64,000 bases of DNA, from positions 133,173-197,172 of the forward strand of contig NZ_GL476315.1 in NCBI RefSeq assembly GCF_000148725.1, read 5' to 3'. The DNA is from Roseibium sp. TrichSKD4 (GTDB lineage Bacteria > Pseudomonadota > Alphaproteobacteria > Rhizobiales > Stappiaceae). Both the position numbers and the translations under genes were made by a program. Below, piece by piece: positions 52,738 to 62,432 of this stretch. How positions within the stretch are numbered: the first letter of the stretch is position 1; every line of letters begins with the position of its first letter. The notes below the pieces were generated by a model, which ran no database searches, had not been told where the DNA came from, and worked only from the letters and a program-made list of their open reading frames with translations.

Positions 52738-53967
52738 TCAGGCGACATCCTTGTTTTTTTGTTTTCTTGAACTGCGTTCAGACTTTTGCGCTGCGACCGC
52801 TTCCTCAGTGACCGGTGAATCGTCATTCGTTTCGGAAGTGGTATCAGCGCGCTGGCGGTCCGGCTTTTCGTTTATGCTCTTGCCTGAATTGGCTTTTACA
52901 ATCTTCTGTACCAACACGCTGGCGGGGGACGGAAGGTCTGAAGAAGATGCTGCACCGTTTTCCGGCGATTGATCGGAGTCTGACTTTTGTGCGCCGTTGC
53001 CAGTGATTTTGAGCTTTGCACGGTCTGCTTCGGGTAGTTGTTCTTGGGCAAACGCCACAAGGTTGCTCCGGAGTTTTGTCAGTTTCGAAGCATTTTGCAG
53101 GTCAGTGCGGTACTGTAGAAGTTTATTGTGCGCGCGTTTCAGGGCCCGTTCCCGATCTGAGACCATTGCCTGTAGTCGGGCCTTGTCCTCTATGGCTTCT
53201 TTCAGGTTGTTTTCCAAGGATGAGGAAATTTTCTCAGATGGTGCTCCAGCCATATCTTGCAGGGCTACCAATTGAGCAACATGGCTTTGGGCTGCAATAT
53301 ATTTTGCTTCAATATTGATCAGTTGTTTTTCGAGATCCTTTATGACACGGCTTTGGTCGGCAGGATCAATATCAATGAGTTCGATGCCTTTTTCAGCCGC
53401 TTGCGCCTCACTCAGCATCTTTTGCAATTCGACGACCTCTGCAATTTCCTCGTCCTGCGCAGCCTCTTGTTTCGAGGGGGTATCTGAGGAGGGGAGAGGC
53501 TGTGCAGCATTCAAGGCGTCGACCTCTGCGCGGTAGCCATTTGCAGATTTTGTGGCTTCCTGCAGTTGCTTCTTTAGAGCTGCTATTTCCTCAAGAAGCT
53601 GATCAGAGGCGGTCTTATTGTCTGTGTCAGTTTGTTGTTGCAACTGACGCAGTTTTTCGAGCTCGCGCTGGTTCTCGCTTTTGATGCGAACGAGCTCCGA
53701 GCGAAGGTTCCCGGCAACAAGCTTTTCGTCTGCCGTTCGATTACGCTCCTCGGAAACGGCACGTTCCAAACGCCGTCTCTCCACCGCATGTTGCGCGAGC
53801 ATCTGGTCTTGTGAGGCTCGGACTTCCGCATATGTGGTAGGGTTCACGGCCTCATAGGCTTCACGGGTGAGCCGAACCGCTCGACGATAAAATGCGGGAA
53901 ACACTGCCAAGGCGATAAGGCCAGCGAACAGGAAGCCCAAAGCAATATACATTGCAGCTTCAATCAC
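52738..53967 (-). CDS. membrane-anchored coiled-coil protein, unknown function
   Basis: This 409-aa protein has one N-terminal transmembrane helix (about residues 5-25, MYIALGFLFAGLIALAVFPA) and then an uninterrupted charged coiled coil to about residue 300 (ERRRLERAVSEERNRTADEK; RSELVRIKSENQRELEKLRQ), with a disordered, Lys-rich tail. The plan resembles envelope-organising or polar scaffold proteins. No family name recognised. Confidence 0.85.
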   Translation of the reverse strand: MIEAAMYIALGFLFAGLIALAVFPAFYRRAVRLTREAYEAVNPTTYAEVRASQDQMLAQHAVERRRLERAVSEERNRTADEKLVAGNLRSELVRIKSENQRELEKLRQLQQQTDTDNKTASDQLLEEIAALKKQLQEATKSANGYRAEVDALNAAQPLPSSDTPSKQEAAQDEEIAEVVELQKMLSEAQAAEKGIELIDIDPADQSRVIKDLEKQLINIEAKYIAAQSHVAQLVALQDMAGAPSEKISSSLENNLKEAIEDKARLQAMVSDRERALKRAHNKLLQYRTDLQNASKLTKLRSNLVAFAQEQLPEADRAKLKITGNGAQKSDSDQSPENGAASSSDLPSPASVLVQKIVKANSGKSINEKPDRQRADTTSETNDDSPVTEEAVAAQKSERSSRKQKNKDVA

Positions 53968-54070
53968 GCTTTGCTCCCCTTTCCCCGGTCATCGTCGAGT
54001 TAAATTACTAACTTCATCGACACAAAAACACATATCACACGGGGATTTCTATTGAAAAATCCGATTAATC

Positions 54071-54661
54071 CTAGAAAGGATTCCATGTCGGCTTTGGTGT
54101 AAATTTCAAATAGCCCATGTTGAGGCCCAGCCTAGCGCCGACACCAGCACGGATCGGGACCAAGATAATGTCATGGTTGCTCAGGACGGTCATTCCGACA
54201 CCGCCGACCAAATAGGCCGATCCATTTACACCAAGAAAGCGATTGTTGATCGCGTCAACTGATGGAAGGTTATAGACCAGCATCATCACGCGTGCGCCGT
54301 CGGCCCCAAAATCGAAGCCGACCGACGGGCCTTGCCAGAACACTTTGTGATTGCCTGCGTTACGCGTGTAGAGTTCGCCTTCGCCGTATCTTGCGCCTGC
54401 GACAAACGCCCCTGCCCCTTCTTCACCCAGAATGTAGCCATTGGGCTGTCCATAGCTGGAAAAGGCTCGTTCGACCACGGATGCGAGCCCTCCCGAGACT
54501 TTCCCAAAGAACTGATGTCCTGCAGAGACAATCTGATCCTGACTATATTGTTCTGGAGCTGGTCCTGCAGTCTGGGCACTTGTAGGTCCAGCAAATCCCA
54601 AGCTGGCGATGAGCAGACCTGTTGCAAACACCTTGGCAAACGCGGTTTGAAGGGGCTTCAT
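54071..54661 (-). CDS. eipA: EipA-like periplasmic protein (DUF1134)
   Basis: This 196-aa protein has a signal peptide cleaved near TSAQ and the conserved DUF1134 body (AGHQFFGKVSGGLASVVERA; GYILGEEGAGAFVAGARYGE; VYNLPSVDAINNRFLGVNGS; LVPIRAGVGARLGLNMGYLK). EipA is needed for envelope integrity in Brucella. ATG 54661 is preferred to 54745 because it gives the signal peptide. It is divergent from the YHS-like gene. Confidence 0.87.
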   Translation of the reverse strand: MKPLQTAFAKVFATGLLIASLGFAGPTSAQTAGPAPEQYSQDQIVSAGHQFFGKVSGGLASVVERAFSSYGQPNGYILGEEGAGAFVAGARYGEGELYTRNAGNHKVFWQGPSVGFDFGADGARVMMLVYNLPSVDAINNRFLGVNGSAYLVGGVGMTVLSNHDIILVPIRAGVGARLGLNMGYLKFTPKPTWNPF

Positions 54662-54774
54662 ATGTGTATTTCTCCGTTCAAATTCCTTGATGCCGGTGAA
54701 TTCGGCTCTCGCCCGAACCGGGGCAGTGCTATGATAGTATTTCACTAATTTCCGATTCGCGGGCGTTTCGTCTT

Positions 54775-55281
54775 ATGAAATCCACTTTCCGAATGATGGT
54801 ATGGGGTGCAAATCGGACAAGGTTGTGGCCGTCTGTGGTGATTGCCGCTTTGGGATTACTGTTTTTAGACAATGAAGCCAACACCCGGCCAAAACGGTTT
54901 ATTTCTGACCCCATAACCGGGCTTGCATTGGCAGGCCATGATCCGGTGGCCTATTTTGTGGACGGATATCCAAGGCGCGGCAGTGACGAATACACCTATC
55001 AATGGGGTGGAGCGCTATGGGTGTTTGTCAATCAAGGGAACCGGGAAGCCTTTAAGCTGGCACCCCACGCCTATGCACCACTTTATGCAGGGTGTGGCGG
55101 ATATGCACTTTCGGAAGGCTATGCCACGGCAGGTAATCCGACCACATTTGCATTCATCAACGGTCGTCTCGTTTTCTTTCATTCCCCCGTCAATCGGTTC
55201 CTTTATCTTGTGAACGTTGACCTCATGGCGACGGCCGCGGCAGAAAATGCGCGGAAAACGCGGTGTGAACCACTGCTTTAA
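54775..55281 (+). CDS. YHS-domain-like exported protein
   Basis: This 168-aa protein has an N-terminal hydrophobic segment (about residues 18-32, WPSVVIAALGLLFLD) and a YHS-like domain (GLALAGHDPVAYFVDGYPRR; HAYAPLYAGCGGYALSEGYA). YHS domains bind metals through Cys/His; here one Cys pair is not evident. Probably a periplasmic or membrane-anchored protein. Function unknown. Confidence 0.72.
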   Translation: MKSTFRMMVWGANRTRLWPSVVIAALGLLFLDNEANTRPKRFISDPITGLALAGHDPVAYFVDGYPRRGSDEYTYQWGGALWVFVNQGNREAFKLAPHAYAPLYAGCGGYALSEGYATAGNPTTFAFINGRLVFFHSPVNRFLYLVNVDLMATAAAENARKTRCEPLL

Positions 55282-55384
55282 AGTCTCGCTGGCTTGGCAT
55301 AAACAAGCGCTATGTGTATCCAATTGAGAGTGCTTGATCGAATCAAGCCGTGGCTGAAACTCGCAAATTACGTCGTAGGAAACC

Positions 55385-56029
55385 ATGTCCGAACTTAAAG
55401 AGCTGCCGTCCCTGGATCTTTCTGCGTTGGTGGCCAGCCGTGTCTGCCACGATATCATTAGTCCGGTAGGTGCCATTACCAACGGTCTTGAGGTGCTGGA
55501 TGAGGATGGTGCGGAGGACATGCGCGATTTTGCCATGGACCTCATTCGCAAAAGTGCCCGTCAAGCATCTGCGAAGCTGCAATTTGCGCGGCTTGCATTC
55601 GGTGCTGCTGGTTCTGCGGGAGCTGAAATCGACCTTGGTGATGCTCAAGTTGTCGCCACCGGGTTCATGGAAAATGAAAAATCGGATCTAGACTGGCAAG
55701 TGACGCGGCATTTGATGCCGAAAAACTACGTAAAGTTGCTGCTAAACCTTATCTTGATTGCAAACCAGTGTGTGCCGCGTGGCGGCACGATCAAGGTTAC
55801 TATGGAAGGAGAGCCTTCTTCGCCTTCATTTGAGCTTGTCGCAAGCGGCCAAAACCCGCGGATTCCCATTGGTATGAAGGAAACGCTTGAGGGGACGGAA
55901 CCCGAGCGTGTAGATGCTCACTCTGTTCAGCCGATTTACACGTTTTTGCTTGCGAAAGAATGTGGAAGCGCTGTTGTTATTAACAAAGAAGAAGAACAGG
56001 TCAGAATAACTACATCATCTAAAATGTAA
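55385..56029 (+). CDS. chpT: histidine phosphotransferase ChpT
   Basis: ChpT relays phosphate from CckA to CtrA and CpdR. This 214-aa protein has the DHp helix with the phospho-accepting His (ASRVCHDIISPVGAITNGLE) and a degenerate ATPase-like domain (KLLLNLILIANQCVPRGGTI) as in Caulobacter ChpT. The gene lies upstream of the che operon and 6.4 kb from ctrA, so donor and target are encoded in the same block. Confidence 0.93.
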   Translation: MSELKELPSLDLSALVASRVCHDIISPVGAITNGLEVLDEDGAEDMRDFAMDLIRKSARQASAKLQFARLAFGAAGSAGAEIDLGDAQVVATGFMENEKSDLDWQVTRHLMPKNYVKLLLNLILIANQCVPRGGTIKVTMEGEPSSPSFELVASGQNPRIPIGMKETLEGTEPERVDAHSVQPIYTFLLAKECGSAVVINKEEEQVRITTSSKM

Positions 56030-56164
56030 TTTCTGCCGAGAAAACTCTTCTCCTGTTTCAGCGTATCTTAACTGTTTTGGCTCAGCCTCACTCGTATGGA
56101 CACCTCGGTCCAGCCGTCCCGACTCGGGGCGCGGTACCAGCATTCAGACGGGTGAGAGCAGGCA

Positions 56165-58939
56165 ATGGACGACCTTCTCAGGGAATTTATTACTGAGACG
56201 AATGAAAGTCTCGATGTTGTAGACGTCGAGCTCGTCAAGTTCGAACAAGAACCAAACAACGCAACTATTCTCGATAACATTTTCCGACTTGTTCATACGA
56301 TCAAGGGAACATGTGGCTTCCTCGGCTTACCACGCCTGGAGGGAATTGCACACGCGGCCGAGACGCTGATGGGCAAGTTTCGTGACGGGGCTCCCGTTAC
56401 GCAGGAAGCTGTCTCTCTCATTCTTACCTCTATTGACCAGATCAAGGATATCCTTGGTGAGTTGGAAGAGGCTGGCGGTGAAGAACCGGCAGGTGATGAC
56501 AGCGAGTTGATTTCCAAACTTGAGGCGATGTCTGCGAAAGCGGATGCAGCTATGTCCGGTGGTGCACCCGCAGAAGAAAAGGCCGAAGAAGATTCGGCTT
56601 CTGATGCCGATGCGATCAACGTGCCTGACCAGTCTCTTGAGCGCGAGTTGCGTCCAGGCGAAGTTTCGCTTGACGAACTTGAGCGCGCCTTCCGTGAAAC
56701 GGAAATTGAAGTTGAGGTCGCAGAGTCGAACGTTGCTGCAGAAGCTTCGCCTGCGCCGGAACCGGCTCCAGCACCTGAGCCCGTAAAGGCTGAGTCAAAA
56801 CCCGCTCCTGCGGCAAAGAAAGAGCCGGAGAAGAAAGAAGCGGAAAAGAAATCTGGCGGCGGTGGAAGTGTGTCCAGCCAGAGTATCCGAGTGGCGGTCG
56901 ATACGCTCGAACATTTGATGACGATGGTGTCGGAGCTTGTGCTAACGCGCAACCAGCTTCTGGAGATTGTTCGTCGACATGAGGACAGTGAATTCAAGGT
57001 CCCGCTGCAGCGCCTTTCCAACGTAACTGCTGAGCTGCAGGAAGGGGTCATGGCGACCCGGATGCAGCCAATTGGAAATGCGTGGCAGAAGCTTCCACGT
57101 ATCGTTCGGGATCTTAGTCAGGAACTTGATAAGCCGATCGAGCTGGAAATGATCGGTGCAGACACCGAACTGGACCGTCAAGTTCTTGAGATGATCAAGG
57201 ATCCGCTGACACATATGGTTCGGAATTCGGCTGACCATGGGCTAGAAATGCCTGCGGACCGCCGCACGGCCGGTAAGCCGGACAAGGGCACAATTACTCT
57301 TGCGGCTTACCATGAAGGCGGTCATATCATCATCGAAGTTCGAGATGACGGTAAAGGCATCGACGTTGAGAAGGTGAAGGAGAAGGCTCTTGACAAGGGT
57401 CTGGCGACCGAAGCCGAACTCGACAAGATGTCCGACACACAGATTCAGAAGTTCATCTTCTCTGCGGGGTTCTCTACAGCCGCAGCCATCACCAGTGTTT
57501 CTGGTCGTGGCGTCGGCATGGACGTTGTACGCAACAACATCGAGCTGATTGGTGGTACAGTTGATCTGCGCTCTGTACAGGGCAAAGGTTCAAGCTTCAT
57601 CATCAAAATTCCGCTGACATTGGCGATTGTTTCGACCTTGATCGTGGAAGCAGGTGGTGATCGTTTCGCTATTCCACAGTTGTCCGTTGTTGAATTGGTT
57701 CGTGTGCAGTCCAATTCTGAGCACCGCATCGAGCGGATCAAGGACACGCCGGTCCTACGGTTGCGGAACCAGTTGCTCCCACTTGTTCATCTCTCCTATC
57801 TTCTTGGCATTGCCGACGAAGATCATGCTGATGGTGAACTTGATACGGACAACGGCTTCATCGTCGTGATGCAGGTCGGCAGCCAAACCTTTGGTGTGGT
57901 TGTGGACGGTGTCTTCCATACCGAGGAAATCGTGGTCAAACCAATGTCCACGATGCTTCGCAACCTCACGATGTTCTCTGGGAACACCATTCTTGGTGAC
58001 GGCTCGGTCATCATGATCGTCGATCCAAATGGTGTTGCAAGCGCGATGGCAAGTCATGCATCGAGCGCTGTGGCCGAGCAAACTTCAGAAGGTGAAGAGA
58101 AGCAGCGCCAAGTAGAAAGCAGCCAGAATGCTATTTCTCTTCTTCTGTTCCGCGCTGGCGCGCCAGAACCGAAGGCGGTGCCGCTGTCGCTGGTGACGCG
58201 TTTGGAAGAGTTTGATGTCTCCAAGATCGAACGCTCCAATGGCCGAGACCTTGTTCAGTACCGTGGTTCACTGATGCCATTGGTCTACATCAATGAAGGC
58301 GACCAGCATAAAGCCGAGGGGACACAGCCAATGCTTGTCTTCTCTGACTCAGGCCGTTCGATGGGGCTGGTTGTCGATGAGATTGTCGACATTGTCGAAG
58401 ATCAGATGAATATCGAGGTCGGATCAGAGCGTGTTGGTGTTCTTGGTTCTGCCATCATCAAAGAGCGTGCAACTGAAATCATCGACCTTGGCTACTATCT
58501 GCCATTGGCCTTTGAAGACTGGTTCATGCGTAAAGAGATGGACATTCAAGCGCTTACAAAGAAAGTTCTGTTTGTCGACGACTCTTCCTTCTTCCGCAAT
58601 ATGTTAACGCCGGTTCTGAAGGCAGCTGGATATGACGTTACTGTCTGCAGCAGCCCGAAACAGGCTCTGGATCATCTCGAAGATGGTATGCGCTTCCACG
58701 CAGTGGTGAGTGATATCGAGATGCCTGAGATGAACGGCTTTGAATTCTGCGAAAGCCTGCGGCGTGATCCGCGTTATCGGGAGATGCCTGTTGTGGCACT
58801 CTCTTCGTTGATTACTCCGGCGTCCATCGAGAGAGGTCGTCAAGCAGGTTTTGACGACTATGTGGCGAAATTTGACCGACCTGGCCTGATTGCGGCGCTC
58901 AAAGAGGTCTTTTCCGGTGAAATGGGAGTTGCAGCATGA
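56165..58939 (+). CDS. cheA: chemotaxis histidine kinase CheA with extra CheW-like and receiver domains
   Basis: This 924-aa kinase has an Hpt domain with His44 (RLVHTIKGTCGFLGL), a Glu/Pro/Ala-rich linker, a dimerisation domain, the HATPase domain (N box DPLTHMVRNSADHG; G boxes DDGKGID and GRGVGMDVV), and a CheW domain. A second CheW-like domain (about residues 660-790) and a C-terminal receiver (about 800-924, VLFVDDSSFFRNML, VSDIEMPEMNGFEF) follow. It signals to CheY and CheB; the receiver may act as a phosphate sink. It overlaps cheW by 4 bases. Confidence 0.97.
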   Translation: MDDLLREFITETNESLDVVDVELVKFEQEPNNATILDNIFRLVHTIKGTCGFLGLPRLEGIAHAAETLMGKFRDGAPVTQEAVSLILTSIDQIKDILGELEEAGGEEPAGDDSELISKLEAMSAKADAAMSGGAPAEEKAEEDSASDADAINVPDQSLERELRPGEVSLDELERAFRETEIEVEVAESNVAAEASPAPEPAPAPEPVKAESKPAPAAKKEPEKKEAEKKSGGGGSVSSQSIRVAVDTLEHLMTMVSELVLTRNQLLEIVRRHEDSEFKVPLQRLSNVTAELQEGVMATRMQPIGNAWQKLPRIVRDLSQELDKPIELEMIGADTELDRQVLEMIKDPLTHMVRNSADHGLEMPADRRTAGKPDKGTITLAAYHEGGHIIIEVRDDGKGIDVEKVKEKALDKGLATEAELDKMSDTQIQKFIFSAGFSTAAAITSVSGRGVGMDVVRNNIELIGGTVDLRSVQGKGSSFIIKIPLTLAIVSTLIVEAGGDRFAIPQLSVVELVRVQSNSEHRIERIKDTPVLRLRNQLLPLVHLSYLLGIADEDHADGELDTDNGFIVVMQVGSQTFGVVVDGVFHTEEIVVKPMSTMLRNLTMFSGNTILGDGSVIMIVDPNGVASAMASHASSAVAEQTSEGEEKQRQVESSQNAISLLLFRAGAPEPKAVPLSLVTRLEEFDVSKIERSNGRDLVQYRGSLMPLVYINEGDQHKAEGTQPMLVFSDSGRSMGLVVDEIVDIVEDQMNIEVGSERVGVLGSAIIKERATEIIDLGYYLPLAFEDWFMRKEMDIQALTKKVLFVDDSSFFRNMLTPVLKAAGYDVTVCSSPKQALDHLEDGMRFHAVVSDIEMPEMNGFEFCESLRRDPRYREMPVVALSSLITPASIERGRQAGFDDYVAKFDRPGLIAALKEVFSGEMGVAA

Positions 58940-59412
58940 CCGCAGCAGAAGACAACATTCAAGCAAGCGGTGACTCGATCCAGTATGTGACCGTGGTCAT
59001 CGGCGGACAGTTGTTTGGACTGCCCATTTCTCAGGTCCATGATGTGTTCGTTCCCGATAGTGTGACAAGGGTACCTCTTTCGGCCCCGGAAGTGGCTGGT
59101 GTCCTGAATTTGCGTGGACGCATTGTGACCGCGATCAACATGCGCCGTCGCCTGCATCTTCCACCATTGGAAGACGAGCAGATGATGGCGGTAGGGATTG
59201 AGTACAAGAACGAGAGCTATGGCCTCGTCATCGACTCCGTCGGTGAAGTGCTGACTTTGCCGACCGATAATGCTGAACCAAATCCGACCAACCTTGACAA
59301 GCGCTGGGCGGAAATCGCCGGAGGCGTTCACCGTTTGGATGGTCAGCTGATGGTTATTCTGGATGTAGACCGTCTTCTCGGCTCGATGTTCACCGAGCCG
59401 GTGGCAGCATAG
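58936..59412 (+). CDS. cheW: chemotaxis coupling protein CheW
   Basis: This 158-aa CheW couples receptors to CheA. The SH3-like beta barrel is visible in TVVIGGQLFGLPISQVHDVF, VLNLRGRIVTAINMRRRLHL and YGLVIDSVGEVLTLPTDN. It overlaps the cheA stop in an ATGA. Confidence 0.97.
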   Translation: MTAAEDNIQASGDSIQYVTVVIGGQLFGLPISQVHDVFVPDSVTRVPLSAPEVAGVLNLRGRIVTAINMRRRLHLPPLEDEQMMAVGIEYKNESYGLVIDSVGEVLTLPTDNAEPNPTNLDKRWAEIAGGVHRLDGQLMVILDVDRLLGSMFTEPVAA

Positions 59413-59447
59413 TTGTACCTGGGTTGAACAGATCGGAGAAAAACCCA

Positions 59448-59813
59448 ATGAAACAGTGCCTTGTAGTCGATGACTCCAGCGTTATCCGTAAGGTTGCCCG
59501 CCGTATTCTCGAAGACTTGAACTTCGAGATTACCGAGGCAGAGGATGGCCAACAGGCTCTAGACGAGTGCCGGAAAAACATGCCGGACGCGATCCTGCTT
59601 GACTGGAACATGCCGGTTATGGACGGTCTTGAGTTCTTGACCAGCCTGCGCGGTGAAGACGGTGGTGAGAATCCAATCGTTGTATTTTGTACGACTGAAA
59701 ATGATGTTGCGCATATCGCCCGAGCCATTCGGGCCGGTGCAAATGAATACATCATGAAACCCTTCGACCGAGAAATTGTCGAAGCCAAGTTTCAGGAAGT
59801 CGGCTTGATTTAA
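59448..59813 (+). CDS. cheY: chemotaxis response regulator CheY
   Basis: This 121-aa single-domain receiver has the acidic pair Asp8/Asp9 (CLVVDDSSVIRKVARRIL), phospho-Asp52 (ILLDWNMPVMDG), a Thr/Ser switch (FCTTENDVAH) and Lys (YIMKPFDREI). GGAGAAAAACCC precedes the ATG at 59448, which is preferred to an upstream start at 59424. It controls the flagellar motor. Confidence 0.96.
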   Translation: MKQCLVVDDSSVIRKVARRILEDLNFEITEAEDGQQALDECRKNMPDAILLDWNMPVMDGLEFLTSLRGEDGGENPIVVFCTTENDVAHIARAIRAGANEYIMKPFDREIVEAKFQEVGLI

Positions 59814-59832
59814 CCGCACGGCGGAACTTTAG

Positions 59833-61095
59833 ATGGCGATAGCTCAAGAAAAAATAGGATCCGGTGCGCGGCCGGACGCAGACCCTATTCGGGTGATGGT
59901 CGTCGATGACGCTGTCGTCATTCGGGGTTTGTTGAGCCGATGGATTGATGCTGATCCGGCTCTGACTGTTGTTGGATCGCACCGAAATGGGAAACTCGCG
60001 GTCGAGGATATCGAGAAAAGCAATCCCCATGTGGTTGTTCTCGATATCGAAATGCCCGAGATGGACGGCATGACGGCCCTACCGCTCATGCTTGCTAAAA
60101 AACGCGATCTCGTGGTGATTATGGCATCCACGCTGACACGGCGAAATGCTGAGGTCAGCTTGAAGGCCCTATCACTCGGGGCCGCGGATTACGTTCCCAA
60201 ACCGGAATCAACCTCGGAGGTCACGACATCTGTCGACTTCCGGCGTGAGTTGATTGAAAAGGTGAAGGTACTCGGGCAGCAAGCCTTGCGCGCCCGCGCT
60301 CCTGCTGCGCCGCCAAAGGTGATGCGGGCGCAAACCACCAAGCCAACACCGACAGCTTCGGCAGCAACAAGCCCTGTTTCCGCTGCACAATCGGCTCCCA
60401 AGCCGATCAATACGCGGGACGCGTTTCGTGCGAGACCGACACCCGCCGCAGCTGCTGCGCCTGCTCTGGAAACGGATGTCAAGTATCAATTCAAGCCTTA
60501 CTCGGCTTCAAAGCCCCGGATATTGGCAATTGGCTCTTCGACCGGTGGACCGCAAGCATTGCAGCAGGTCATCCGTTCTGTCGGCACAGCCATGAGTGAT
60601 ATCCCGGTGGTTGTGACACAACATATGCCGCCGACTTTTACGTCGATTCTTGCTGAGCATCTCGGTAAGGCCGCCATGCGACCTTCAAAAGAAGGTGAAG
60701 ATGGCGAGCATCTGAAGCCAGGGCATATTTATGTTGCGCCTGGGGGCAAGCATATGATCCTGGAAAAGGACGGGGCCGGGGGGGTTATCCGGTTAAATGA
60801 CGGACCGCCGGTAAATTTCTGTAAGCCTGCAGTCGACCCGCTCTTTGAGAGCGTGGCGAATGTTTACGGGTCCGCGACGCTAGGTCTTATTCTTACGGGA
60901 ATGGGGCAAGATGGCGCCGAGGGCGTTCGACGGATTTCCGCAGCAGGCGGAAGCGTTGTTACACAAGATGAGGCCACCAGTGTTGTTTGGGGAATGCCCG
61001 GCGCAGCCGCACATACAAATATGTGCAGTGATGTTCTGCCGCTTGGTGAAATTGGCCCCAAAGTCGCACGCGTCATTAAAGGGATGTCCCGATGA
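59833..61095 (+). CDS. cheB: chemoreceptor methylesterase CheB
   Basis: This 420-aa CheB has an N-terminal receiver with phospho-Asp (VVLDIEMPEMDGMTALPLML), an unusually long Pro/Ala-rich linker (about residues 150-215) and the methylesterase domain with the Ser nucleophile (AIGSSTGGPQALQQVI), His (VTQHMPPTFTSILAEHL) and Asp (ILTGMGQDGAEGVRRI). It demethylates or deamidates chemoreceptors. Confidence 0.97.
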   Translation: MAIAQEKIGSGARPDADPIRVMVVDDAVVIRGLLSRWIDADPALTVVGSHRNGKLAVEDIEKSNPHVVVLDIEMPEMDGMTALPLMLAKKRDLVVIMASTLTRRNAEVSLKALSLGAADYVPKPESTSEVTTSVDFRRELIEKVKVLGQQALRARAPAAPPKVMRAQTTKPTPTASAATSPVSAAQSAPKPINTRDAFRARPTPAAAAAPALETDVKYQFKPYSASKPRILAIGSSTGGPQALQQVIRSVGTAMSDIPVVVTQHMPPTFTSILAEHLGKAAMRPSKEGEDGEHLKPGHIYVAPGGKHMILEKDGAGGVIRLNDGPPVNFCKPAVDPLFESVANVYGSATLGLILTGMGQDGAEGVRRISAAGGSVVTQDEATSVVWGMPGAAAHTNMCSDVLPLGEIGPKVARVIKGMSR

Positions 61096-61964
61096 CTCCG
61101 ATTGAATTCGATTTTCTAAAAAAGTTCCTGAAGGACCGCTCTGGCCTCGTATTGAGCGACGATAAACAATATCTGGTCGAGAGCAGGCTCCTTCCAATTG
61201 CCAACAACTCCGGTTTGGAGACCTTGAGCAAGCTTGTGCAAGAGTTGCAACGGCCGGGAAGTCGGAAGCTGCAGGAAGATGTCGTCGAAGCGATGACGAC
61301 TAATGAATCCTTCTTTTTCCGTGACAAAACGCCGTTTGATAACTTCAAAGAGATCATGATGCCGCATATGCTTGAGGCGCGTGGTTCAAGCAGATCGGTG
61401 AAGATTTGGTGTGCGGCGGCCTCCACTGGGCAGGAGCCATATTCCCTGGCAATTTGCCTAAAGGAGATGGGGCCGAAACTGGCTGGCTGGCGCACGCGTA
61501 TCGTAGGAACGGATCTTTCTGCAGAAGTGTTGGAGAAGGCTAAGGCTGGTCTTTACAGCCAGTTTGAAGTGCAGCGCGGCCTGCCAATCCAGCTATTGCT
61601 GAAGTACTTCGAACAAAAGGGTGACCTTTGGCAAATTGATGCTGGCATCAAGGCGATGGTTGAGCTGAGTAAACTCAATCTTCTAGAGAATTTCTCCCAT
61701 ATGGGTGAGTTCGACATCATCTTCTGCCGTAACGTTCTGATTTATTTTGATCAGGCAACCAAATCCGAGATTCTCGGCCGGCTGGCTAAGCTGATGCCAG
61801 AGGACGGTTACCTGGTGCTTGGAGCTGCGGAAACTGTTGTCGGTTTGACCGATGCGTTCAAACCGGTGTCTGGCAAACGTGGTTTGTTCCAACGGAATTC
61901 TACAGCCGGTGTTTCCGCAGCGCGTACTCGTCCGCTTGCAGCAGGTCTTGCCGGTCGCGTTTAA
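61092..61964 (+). CDS. cheR: chemoreceptor methyltransferase CheR
   Basis: This 290-aa CheR has the helical N-terminal domain and an AdoMet fold: VKIWCAAASTGQEPYSLAIC, RIVGTDLSAEVLEKAKAGLY and FDIIFCRNVLIYFDQATKSE. It methylates Glu residues in chemoreceptors, opposing CheB. Its start overlaps the cheB stop by 4 bases; a terminator follows. Confidence 0.97.
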   Translation: MTPIEFDFLKKFLKDRSGLVLSDDKQYLVESRLLPIANNSGLETLSKLVQELQRPGSRKLQEDVVEAMTTNESFFFRDKTPFDNFKEIMMPHMLEARGSSRSVKIWCAAASTGQEPYSLAICLKEMGPKLAGWRTRIVGTDLSAEVLEKAKAGLYSQFEVQRGLPIQLLLKYFEQKGDLWQIDAGIKAMVELSKLNLLENFSHMGEFDIIFCRNVLIYFDQATKSEILGRLAKLMPEDGYLVLGAAETVVGLTDAFKPVSGKRGLFQRNSTAGVSAARTRPLAAGLAGRV

Positions 61965-61987
61965 GCAATCTGGCTTTTGAAATAATG

Positions 61988-62016
61988 AAAAGGCGGTCGT
62001 TAAACGATCGCTTTTC
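61988..62016 (+). terminator. rho-independent terminator after cheR
   Basis: The stem AAAAGGCGGTCG / CGATCGCTTTT (with one bulge) is followed by T residues. Confidence 0.75.
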
Positions 62017-62052
62017 TTATTGCCAGAATCTTAGACATGTTAAGTAGCGTGT

Positions 62053-62360
62053 TGAGTGCCGCATTGTCTGTAGCTATACGATGGGCAGTCGAGGCAAAGG
62101 TGGCAGATATCGATCCATGATGATGGCGCGAAAGCCGTGGTGCCTTGTGGAACAATCCGACATGGTCAGACTGTTCGGTTACACCATTAAGCCGCTTCGG
62201 CGTTAATCGTGTTTTGCATCCGCCATAAGCCTAATTCATCGCCGGTTGTCCGCCGGGCGCGTCTGCGCTATAAGGGAATTCACGTACTGGTGTGTTTCGA
62301 TCGGGTAATCGTACTATCGGTGGGTTGAGCGGCTACGACACATGTTGTGGCCGCTTTTTT
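62053..62360 (+). ncRNA. candidate small RNA between cheR and ctrA
   Basis: A promoter-like TTGAGT, 17 bases, TATACG (62053-62081) follows the cheR terminator, and an independent terminator with stem AGCGGC / GCCGCT and six T ends at 62328-62360. No convincing gene lies between, giving a transcript of about 270 bases. A 41-codon frame from 62082 is possible but overlaps the -10 region and has no ribosome-binding site. Nothing in it matches an RNA family I recognise. Confidence 0.45.
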
Positions 62361-62374
62361 ATTTCATGAAACGG

Positions 62375-62399
62375 AAAAAGCCCCCGAAATTCGGAGGCT
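62375..62399 (-). terminator. rho-independent terminator of ctrA
   Basis: On the − strand: stem AGCCTCCGA / TCGGGGGCT (with a G-T pair) and a run of T. Confidence 0.85.
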
Positions 62400-62432
62400 C
62401 TTTGATTTTTTGATATGCCGATAGGGCGCTTA

